Part shown: positions 57,970-64,000 of the stretch, piece by piece | Layout of the letters: each line of letters opens with the position of its first letter | Position numbering within the stretch: the first letter of the stretch is position 1 | Source of the DNA: Caballeronia sp. NK8 | GTDB taxonomy: Bacteria > Pseudomonadota > Gammaproteobacteria > Burkholderiales > Burkholderiaceae | DNA: 64,000 bases | Assembly: GCF_018408855.1 (NCBI RefSeq) | Contig: NZ_AP024322.1 | Coordinates: forward strand, 620,001 to 684,000 | Direction: 5' to 3' | Translations under genes and position numbers: made by a program | The notes under the pieces: generated by a model | The model's input: only the letters and a program-made list of their open reading frames with translations | Databases searched by the model: none | What the model was told of the DNA's origin: nothing

Positions 57970-57994
57970 AAGGCGCCTCCGGGCGCTTTTTTTT
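57970..57994 (+). terminator. Terminator after ispH
   Basis: GCGCC (57973-57977), loop TCCG, GGCGC (57982-57986), then eight T. The stem is short but GC-rich and 23 bp after the ispH stop. Confidence 0.8.
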
Positions 57995-58182
57995 CGCCCA
58001 TCGAAACGTACTGCGCGCGGAGCGAGGAACCCTCGCGCGGGATACGAAACCAAGCGTAGGCACCGTTTCAGGGCGCGCATTTACATGGGCGTTTTCCTCT
58101 AGATACCTTCAGGGTTTCCCCGTAAATCCGATAAGCAAACGTAACCCTCGAAATTCGCCCGATTAAACCTGCTTCCTTTATG

Positions 58183-58222
58183 GTGCAACTACTGCACAAA
58201 ATCAGATCGCAACCCGGTTGCG
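58183..58222. promoter_or_regulatory. Paired palindromes upstream of the liv operon
   Basis: GTGCA-ACTAC-TGCAC (58183-58197) and CGCAACC-C-GGTTGCG (58208-58222) are two exact palindromes separated by 10 bp, 66 bp before the promoter at 58288. They may bind a regulator of branched-chain amino-acid uptake. No gene lies in the 430-bp spacer 57950-58379. Confidence 0.4.
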
Positions 58223-58287
58223 ACTTTGCGGGAAAATGGCCGGAAAATGAGGGTTGCAATGCTGGAAAACCCCGCCACGCAAGAATA

Positions 58288-58315
58288 TTGCTCGTCTCAT
58301 ATTTAGCGTTACAAT
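58288..58315 (+). promoter_or_regulatory. Candidate sigma-70 promoter of the liv operon
   Basis: TTGCTC (58288-58293) and TACAAT (58310-58315) are 16 bp apart, giving a leader of about 58 nt before the livK ATG. Confidence 0.5.
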
Positions 58316-58379
58316 GCGCGCGTCTTGAGGCCAGAAGGGTTCACGACGACTGTTTTTAGAGGCGCAGGAGACCTATTTG

Positions 58380-59600
58380 ATGCGATTCAAGTTTGCTCAC
58401 GCCGTGTCCATCGCGGCTGCGGTTGCAATGGTCACCGCATGCGGCAAAAAGGACGAGGGTGGGGCGAGCACGGCAGCGTCGGCAGCGAGTTCCGCTGCTG
58501 CGCCGGCTGCGTCTGCGCCTGCGCCCGCGAGTGAGGCAACTGTCGTGAAGATCGGTCACGTTGCGCCCCTGACGGGCCTGCAGGCCCATCTCGGTAAAGA
58601 CAATGAAAACGGCGCGCGGCTCGCCCTCGAAGAGATCAGCGCGCAGGGTTTGACGATCGACGGCCATTCCATCCATCTGGTGCTCGACGCCCAGGACGAC
58701 GCGGCCGATCCGCGCGTCGGCACGGAAGTGGCGCAAAAGCTCGTCGACGACCACGTGGTCGCGGTGATCGGCCATATGAACTCGGGCGTGTCGATTCCGG
58801 CGTCGAAGATCTACAGCGACGCGGGCATTGCGCAGATTTCGCCGTCGACGACCAACCCGCAGTACACGCAACAAGGCTACAAGACGACGTTCCGCGTCGT
58901 GGCGACCGACGCGCTGCAAGGCCCCGTGCTGGCCGGCTACGCGATGAAGACGCTGCATGCGAAGAAGGTCGTCGTGGTGGACGACGCCAGCGCCTACGGC
59001 CGGGGACTCGCCGACGAATTCGTGAAAACGGCGCAGGCCGGCGGCGTGAAGGTTGCGGCGCGCGAAGCCACCACGGAGAAGGCTCGCAACTTCAAGGCGA
59101 TCCTGACCAAGATCAAGCGCATCCAGCCGGATGTCGTGATGTACGGCGGCATGGACGTGACGGGCGGCCCGTTCGCGAAGGAAGCGGCGGCGCTCGGCAT
59201 CAAGGCGAAGATCCTCGCCGGCGACGGCGTCTGCACCGACAAGCTGGCCGAGCTCGCGGGCGACGCGGTGCAAAACATCATCTGCTCGGAGGCGGGACTC
59301 GCGCTTCCGAAGATGGACAAGGGAGCGGACTTCGAAAAGAAGTACGAAGCACGCTTTCACACGCCGGTGCAGATTTACGCGCCGTTCACGTATGACGCGA
59401 TGTACGTGATCGTCGATGCAATGAAGCGCGCCAACTCCATCGAAGCGCCCAAGGTGCTGGCTGCGATCGCCACGACCGACTACAACGGTCTGACGGGGCA
59501 TATCGCATTCGACGACAAGGGCGATCTGAAGGCGGGGACCATCACGCTGTACGACTTCAAGGACAAGAAGAAAGACGTACTCGACGTCATCAGGCAGTAG
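58380..59600 (+). CDS. livK: Branched-chain amino-acid ABC substrate-binding lipoprotein
   Basis: The 406-aa receptor starts with a lipoprotein signal (MRFKFAHAVSIAAAVAMVTAC, lipobox Cys about 21) and a linker of almost only Ala, Ser and Pro (about 30-52), then the Leu/Ile/Val-binding fold with KIGHVAPLTGLQAHLGKDNENG and SPSTTNPQYT. It should be tethered to a membrane rather than free in the periplasm. ATG 58380 follows CAGGAGA. First gene of the livKHMGF set. Confidence 0.94.
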   Translation: MRFKFAHAVSIAAAVAMVTACGKKDEGGASTAASAASSAAAPAASAPAPASEATVVKIGHVAPLTGLQAHLGKDNENGARLALEEISAQGLTIDGHSIHLVLDAQDDAADPRVGTEVAQKLVDDHVVAVIGHMNSGVSIPASKIYSDAGIAQISPSTTNPQYTQQGYKTTFRVVATDALQGPVLAGYAMKTLHAKKVVVVDDASAYGRGLADEFVKTAQAGGVKVAAREATTEKARNFKAILTKIKRIQPDVVMYGGMDVTGGPFAKEAAALGIKAKILAGDGVCTDKLAELAGDAVQNIICSEAGLALPKMDKGADFEKKYEARFHTPVQIYAPFTYDAMYVIVDAMKRANSIEAPKVLAAIATTDYNGLTGHIAFDDKGDLKAGTITLYDFKDKKKDVLDVIRQ

Positions 59601-59609
59601 GCAGTCTGG

Positions 59610-59638
59610 CGGCGCCAGCTATCCGGCGGCGCCGTTTT
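59610..59638 (+). terminator. Weak terminator or attenuator between livK and livH
   Basis: CGGCGCC (59610-59616) pairs with GGCGCCG (59628-59634) followed by four T, 9 bp after the livK stop. A second hairpin, CACCGG (59753-59758) with CCGGTG (59767-59772), lies nearer livH. They probably lower transcription past livK so that the receptor is made in excess over the membrane parts. Confidence 0.5.
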
Positions 59639-59813
59639 CGTATCCGTCCGTGAAACGCTTGCAGCCTCATCCGGCCGCGGGCGGACGATCGGCGCTCAAC
59701 CTTTACCGGTTTTTTAAAAAGTACGCGCAGTGCCGCTTCAGATTTCGCTTCCCACCGGTTTATCGGCCGGTGATAAAAGCGTTATCGAAACGCACGGGGC
59801 TAAGGAGCTTTGA

Positions 59814-60764
59814 ATGGATATTTTCATCCAGCAGATCATCAACGGTCTGGTGCTTGGCAGCGTCTACGCCATCATCGCACTGGGCTATACGATGGTGTAC
59901 GGGATTCTCGGCATCATCAACTTCGCGCACGGAGATGTGCTGATGGTCGGCGCGATGGTGGCGCTGTCAGCCATCGGCGTGATGCAGAACCACATGCCGG
60001 GCATTCCCGGGCCGATCATGCTGGCCATCGCGCTCGTAATTGCGGCGGTCGTCTGCGCGCTCGTCGGCTACACCATCGAAAAGGTGGCGTACCGGCCGCT
60101 GCGTAAAGCGCCGCGTCTCGCCCCGCTGATCACCGCGATCGGCGTGTCGATCCTCTTGCAGACCATCGCGATGATGATCTGGGGCCGCAATCCGCTGGCG
60201 TTTCCGCAGCTTCTGCCGACCGATCCGATCAACATCATCGCCGCCGACGACACCCGTCCCGGCGCGGTCATCTCGATGACCGAAATCGTGATCATCGTGG
60301 TCGCGTTCCTCGTGATGGCCGGACTGCTCCTGCTCGTGCACAAGACCAAACTCGGCCGCGCGATGCGCGCGATCGCCGAGAACCCGGGCGTCGCCTCGCT
60401 GATGGGCGTGAACCCGAACTTCGTGATTTCCGCGACCTTCATGATCGGCTCGGCGCTGGCTGCACTGGCGGGCGTGATGATCGCGTCGGAATACGGCAAC
60501 GCGCACTTCTACATGGGCTTCATCCCCGGCCTGAAAGCGTTCACGGCGGCGGTGCTGGGCGGTATCGGCAACCTCGGCGGCGCGATGGTCGGCGGTGTGT
60601 TGCTGGGTCTCATCGAACAGTTGGGCGCCGGTTATATCGGCAATCTGACAGGCGGCGTCTTCGGGTCGAACTACCAGGACGTGTTCGCCTTCATCGTGCT
60701 GATCATCGTGCTCGTGTTCCGTCCGTCGGGTCTGCTCGGCGAACGTGTCGCGGACCGCGCTTAA
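59814..60764 (+). CDS. livH: Branched-chain amino-acid ABC permease LivH
   Basis: The 316-aa inner-membrane protein has about eight membrane segments with the LivH start FIQQIINGLVLGSVYAIIALGYTMVYGILGIINFAHGD and the EAA-like AIAENPGVASLMGVN loop. It forms the channel with LivM. GGAGCT precedes the ATG, 24 bp before livM. Confidence 0.95.
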   Translation: MDIFIQQIINGLVLGSVYAIIALGYTMVYGILGIINFAHGDVLMVGAMVALSAIGVMQNHMPGIPGPIMLAIALVIAAVVCALVGYTIEKVAYRPLRKAPRLAPLITAIGVSILLQTIAMMIWGRNPLAFPQLLPTDPINIIAADDTRPGAVISMTEIVIIVVAFLVMAGLLLLVHKTKLGRAMRAIAENPGVASLMGVNPNFVISATFMIGSALAALAGVMIASEYGNAHFYMGFIPGLKAFTAAVLGGIGNLGGAMVGGVLLGLIEQLGAGYIGNLTGGVFGSNYQDVFAFIVLIIVLVFRPSGLLGERVADRA

Positions 60765-60788
60765 AGACCGTGTGAGGAGCTCAAAAAA

Positions 60789-61958
60789 ATGACATCGATT
60801 CAACCGATTGAGCCGTCCACGACGCTCATCCCCGAAAAAAATACGACGAAGACGCTCGTCATCGGCATTCTCACCGCTGTGTTCGTGATCGCCGCGCCGA
60901 TGGTGATCGGCGCCGCCGGCGGCAACTACTGGGTCCGCGTGCTCGACTTCGCGATGCTGTACGTGATGCTCGCGCTGGGCCTGAACGTGGTGGTCGGTTT
61001 CGCCGGCCTGCTCGACCTGGGCTACATCGCGTTCTACGCGGTCGGCGCTTACGTCGCAGCGCTGCTGTCGTCGCCGCAACTGACCACGCAATTCGAATGG
61101 ATCGCGCATCTCGCGCCCGGCGGATTGCATGTGCCGTTCCTCCTCATCGTGCCCTGCGCGATGGCGCTCGCCGCGACCTTCGGCGTGCTGCTCGGCGCAC
61201 CGACCTTGCGTCTGCGCGGCGACTACCTCGCCATCGTGACCTTGGGGTTCGGGGAAATCGTCCGGATCTTCATGAACAACCTCGACCGGCCGATCAACAT
61301 CACGAACGGTCCGAAGGGCATCACGGGCATCGATCCGGTGACGGTGGCGGGCTTCAATCTGTCGCAGACGCACGAGTTCTTCGGCATGAAGTTCCCGTCG
61401 GTGTACATGTACTACTATCTGTTCGTGCTGTGCGCGCTGTTCGTGATCTGGGTGTGTACGCGTCTGCAGCATTCGCGCATCGGCCGCGCATGGGCGGCGA
61501 TCCGCGAAGACGAAATCGCCGCCAAGGCGATGGGCATCAACACCCGTAACGTCAAGCTGCTCGCGTTCGCGATGGGCGCGTCGTTCGGCGGTTTGTCGGG
61601 CGCGATGTTCGGCGCGTTCCAGGGCTTCGTGTCGCCGGAATCGTTCACCTTCTGGGAATCGATCGTCGTGCTGGCGTGCGTGGTGCTCGGCGGCATGGGC
61701 CACATTCCCGGCGTGATTCTCGGCGCGGTGCTGCTCGCCGTGTTCCCCGAATTCCTTCGCTCGACCATGGGTCCGCTGCAGAACGCCATCTTCGGCCATC
61801 AGATCGTCGATACCGAAGTCATCCGTCAGTTGCTCTACGGTCTGGCGATGGTGCTGATCATGCTGTATCGCTCGGAAGGCCTGTGGCCCGCCGCGAAACA
61901 CGAAGACAAGATCGCGAAGATCGCGAAGCGCAGCGGCAAGAAGCCGGTGCGCGCATAA
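60789..61958 (+). CDS. livM: Branched-chain amino-acid ABC permease LivM
   Basis: The 389-aa permease has a charged N-terminal tail, then membrane segments with LNVVVGFAGLLDLGYIAFYAVGAY and TLRLRGDYLAIVTLGFGEI, and the EAA loop WAAIREDEIAAKAMGINTRN. It pairs with LivH. The C-terminal tail is rich in Lys (AKIAKRSGKK). livG follows after 16 bp. Confidence 0.95.
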   Translation: MTSIQPIEPSTTLIPEKNTTKTLVIGILTAVFVIAAPMVIGAAGGNYWVRVLDFAMLYVMLALGLNVVVGFAGLLDLGYIAFYAVGAYVAALLSSPQLTTQFEWIAHLAPGGLHVPFLLIVPCAMALAATFGVLLGAPTLRLRGDYLAIVTLGFGEIVRIFMNNLDRPINITNGPKGITGIDPVTVAGFNLSQTHEFFGMKFPSVYMYYYLFVLCALFVIWVCTRLQHSRIGRAWAAIREDEIAAKAMGINTRNVKLLAFAMGASFGGLSGAMFGAFQGFVSPESFTFWESIVVLACVVLGGMGHIPGVILGAVLLAVFPEFLRSTMGPLQNAIFGHQIVDTEVIRQLLYGLAMVLIMLYRSEGLWPAAKHEDKIAKIAKRSGKKPVRA

Positions 61959-61974
61959 GGCGGAGATCCAGAAC

Positions 61975-62751
61975 ATGAGCGAAAAACAAACGCGACTTTC
62001 CGTCAAGGGCGTCAACAAGCGCTTCGGCGGCTTGCAGGCTTTGTCGGATGTGGGCCTTCAGATCGAAGAAGGCACGATCTATGGTCTGATCGGCCCGAAC
62101 GGCGCTGGCAAGACGACCTTCTTCAACGTGATCACCGGCCTCTACACGCCCGATTCCGGCGAGTTCAAGCTCGATGGTCAGGCGTACACGCCGACCGCCG
62201 TCTATCAGGTGGCGAAGGCGGGCATCGCGCGCACGTTCCAGAACATTCGCCTTTTCGGCGGCATGACCGCGCTGGAAAACGTGATGGTCGGCCGTCACGT
62301 TCGCACGAAGCATGGTCTGATCGGCGCGGTGTTCCAGACACCCGCCGAGCGCCGTGAAGAGCGCGAGATCAAGGAACGCGCGCTCGAACTGCTCGAATAC
62401 GTGGGCGTGCTGCAATACGCGGACTACACGTCGCGCAATCTGTCGTACGGTCACCAGCGGCGTCTGGAGATCGCACGCGCACTGGCGACCGATCCGAAGC
62501 TGCTCGCGCTCGACGAACCGGCCGCCGGCATGAACGCGACGGAGAAGGTCGAACTGACGCGTCTGCTCGACAAGATCCGCTCGGACGGCAAGACGATTCT
62601 TTTGATCGAACACGACGTGAAACTCGTGATGGGATTGTGCAACCGCATGACGGTGCTCGATTACGGCAAGGTGATCGCCGAAGGTCTGCCGCAGGACGTG
62701 CAGAAGGACCCGAAGGTGATCGAGGCATATCTGGGTGCGGGGGTGCACTAA
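61975..62751 (+). CDS. livG: Branched-chain amino-acid ABC ATPase LivG
   Basis: The 258-aa ABC ATPase has Walker A GPNGAGKTTFFN (about 39-50), signature LSYGHQRRLEIARAL and Walker B LLALDEPAAGMN, which is the LivG form. It ends with the typical IEAYLGAG. livF starts on the next base. Confidence 0.96.
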   Translation: MSEKQTRLSVKGVNKRFGGLQALSDVGLQIEEGTIYGLIGPNGAGKTTFFNVITGLYTPDSGEFKLDGQAYTPTAVYQVAKAGIARTFQNIRLFGGMTALENVMVGRHVRTKHGLIGAVFQTPAERREEREIKERALELLEYVGVLQYADYTSRNLSYGHQRRLEIARALATDPKLLALDEPAAGMNATEKVELTRLLDKIRSDGKTILLIEHDVKLVMGLCNRMTVLDYGKVIAEGLPQDVQKDPKVIEAYLGAGVH

Positions 62752-63474
62752 ATGGCGACCACAAGCGCAATGTTGAAGGTCAAGGGTCTGCAGGTGAACT
62801 ACGGCGGCATCCAGGCGGTGAAGGGTGTCGATCTGGAAGTCGGGCAGGGCGAACTGGTCACGCTGATCGGTGCGAACGGCGCGGGCAAGACCACGACGAT
62901 GAAGGCCATCACCGGCCTCAAGCCGTACTCGGGCGGCGATATCGAGTACATGGGCCAGTCGATCAAGGGCGTGCCGACGCATGAACTGCTCAAGCGCGGC
63001 CTCGCGATGGTGCCGGAAGGCCGCGGCATCTTCGCGCGCATGTCGATTCTCGAGAACATGCAGATGGGCGCGTATCTTCGCAACGACACGGATGCCATCC
63101 AGAAGGACACCGAGCGCATGTTCGGCTTCTTCCCGCGTCTGAAGGAACGTGCGTCGCAGTATGCGGGTACGCTCTCGGGCGGCGAACAGCAGATGCTCGC
63201 GATGGCGCGCGCGCTGCTCTCGCGTCCGAAGCTGCTGCTGCTCGATGAGCCGTCGATGGGTCTCTCGCCGATCATGGTCGAGAAGATCTTCGAAGTGGTG
63301 CGCGAGATTTCGGCGGAAGGGCTGACGGTGCTGCTCGTGGAGCAGAATGCGCGTCTTGCGTTGCAGGCCGCGAATCGCGGTTATGTCATGGATTCGGGCA
63401 TGGTCACGATGTCCGGCGACGCGAAGATCATGCTCGACGATCCGAAGGTCAGAGCGGCTTATCTGGGCGAGTAA
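62752..63474 (+). CDS. livF: Branched-chain amino-acid ABC ATPase LivF
   Basis: The 240-aa ABC ATPase has Walker A GANGAGKTTTMK (about 41-52), signature LSGGEQQMLAMARAL and Walker B LLLLDEPSMGLSP, the LivF form, ending VRAAYLGE. It forms a heterodimer with LivG to drive the importer. A strong terminator follows. Confidence 0.96.
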   Translation: MATTSAMLKVKGLQVNYGGIQAVKGVDLEVGQGELVTLIGANGAGKTTTMKAITGLKPYSGGDIEYMGQSIKGVPTHELLKRGLAMVPEGRGIFARMSILENMQMGAYLRNDTDAIQKDTERMFGFFPRLKERASQYAGTLSGGEQQMLAMARALLSRPKLLLLDEPSMGLSPIMVEKIFEVVREISAEGLTVLLVEQNARLALQAANRGYVMDSGMVTMSGDAKIMLDDPKVRAAYLGE

Positions 63475-63495
63475 GCGTCGCTTCACTGGCGAAGA

Positions 63496-63525
63496 AAGGC
63501 CGGCTCTTGCAGCCGGCCTTCTTTT
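63496..63525. terminator. Terminator after livF
   Basis: AAGGCCGGCT (63496-63505), loop CTTGC, AGCCGGCCTT (63511-63520), then CTTTTT. It separates the liv operon from the convergent GNAT gene, which ends at the last base of the T-run. Confidence 0.9.
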
Positions 63526-63948
63526 TCAAAGCCGCTTCCCGAGACTCACGACTTCATCCATCCGATACCCAAGCTTTTCATAGAACCCACGCAGTTCCGT
63601 CTTGACGGACAGAATCTGCAGATTCACCTTCGGACACCCAAGCTTCGCCAACGCAGCTTCCGCATGAGTCATCAGCGCGCCGCCGAACCCGCGTCCGCGA
63701 AGCGACGGCGTGACGGCCAGCGAATACACCCAGCCGCGATGCCCGTCGTAACCGGCCATCACCGTGCCGATCACGCGACCATCGACCAGGCCGACGAACA
63801 ACAGCTCCGGCTGCGTCGTCATCTTGTTGGCGATCGACAACGCCGGATCGCGCTGCGGCCGCGATGCATCCGCGTATTCGGGAAACACCTCGCGCCACAG
63901 CGCGATCACGGCATCGCGATCGGCTGTGTCGAACGTGCGGATGATCAC
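63526..63948 (-). CDS. GNAT-family acetyltransferase (YpeA type)
   Basis: The 140-aa protein has the GNAT fold with acetyl-CoA motif VTPSLRGRGFGGALMTHAE (about 79-97) and the C-terminal LRGFYEKLGYRMDEVV. It is like YpeA/RimI-type acetyltransferases; the substrate is unknown. The start is GTG, overlapping the upstream gene stop as GTGA, so the two are coupled. Confidence 0.88.
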   Translation of the reverse strand: MIIRTFDTADRDAVIALWREVFPEYADASRPQRDPALSIANKMTTQPELLFVGLVDGRVIGTVMAGYDGHRGWVYSLAVTPSLRGRGFGGALMTHAEAALAKLGCPKVNLQILSVKTELRGFYEKLGYRMDEVVSLGKRL

Positions 63949-64000
63949 AGCGAATCGAGCACCGAGCGCAGCATGGTCATCATCTGATCGATCTCGTCCT
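63945..64000 (-). CDS. 3' end of an unidentified protein gene
   Basis: On the minus strand an open frame enters from the right edge and ends with TGA at 63947-63945, giving DEIDQMMTMLRSVLDSL as the C-terminus. It is amphipathic and helical in look. It overlaps the GNAT start, so it is the upstream member of the same operon. Family not recognisable from 17 residues. Confidence 0.6.
   Translation of the reverse strand, partial: DEIDQMMTMLRSVLDSL

Noticed and set aside
59967..62018. 683-codon open frame on the minus strand opposite livH-livM
   Set aside because: Composition is His/Arg/Asp-rich as expected for antisense of membrane-protein genes; it crosses two real genes and a spacer.

Overview
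The window is a high-GC stretch of beta-proteobacterial chromosome, most like Burkholderiaceae (Caballeronia/Paraburkholderia type). This rests on protein sequence style, on gene order such as clpS-clpA beside icd and a cold-shock gene, ileS-lspA-coaBC-dut, and rpmB-rpmG-radC-fkpB-ispH, and on intergenic repeats with a GCAAAGAAAGT core that I remember from that family. About 57 protein genes are supported. I found no tRNA, rRNA, CRISPR array, transposase gene or prophage.

Layout. 0.1-6.1 kb: a pentitol catabolic cluster (SorC-type regulator, xylulokinase, D-arabinitol 4-dehydrogenase, a divergent second FGGY kinase). 6.2-9.8 kb: a degenerate EAL protein divergent from hmgA-fahA, the end of tyrosine/homogentisate breakdown. 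9.86-10.50 kb: a gene-free element of two roughly 285-bp inverted arms. 10.5-12.9 kb: two MFS exporters. 13.6-19.5 kb: a translationally coupled four-gene DNA-repair cassette (MBL exonuclease, ATP-dependent ligase, Lhr-core helicase, PdeM nuclease). 19.7-23.2 kb: a fertility-inhibition-like protein, a LysR regulator, an unusually AT-rich spacer, an aldo/keto reductase and a small Rap1a-like secreted protein. 23.3-28.9 kb: a complete peptide/opine-type ABC importer with both ATPases fused.

29-46 kb is mainly housekeeping: a solitary EF-G gene, a DUF192 protein, a tiny Lys/His/Ala-rich secreted protein, a pseudouridine synthase, icd, a cold-shock gene, clpS-clpA, dut, a luciferase-like oxidoreductase, coaBC, lspA, ileS and ribF. 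46-55 kb: purN, an RsmB/NOP methyltransferase, an MscS channel, an acyl desaturase with an odd C-terminal extension, nadA-nadC facing nadB, and rpmB-rpmG. 55.6-64 kb: radC, fkpB-ispH, a full branched-chain amino-acid ABC operon (livK-livHMGF) and a GNAT acetyltransferase.

How the parts work together: DalD plus XylB would feed D-arabinitol to xylulose 5-phosphate. HmgA plus FahA give fumarate and acetoacetate (no maleylacetoacetate isomerase is seen here). NadB, NadA and NadC make nicotinate mononucleotide de novo. ClpS supplies N-degron substrates to ClpA. No wholly new system stands out. The most unusual items are the inverted-repeat element and its smaller relatives, the repair cassette, the desaturase tail, the degenerate EAL protein, and clpS and purN, which both look leaderless.
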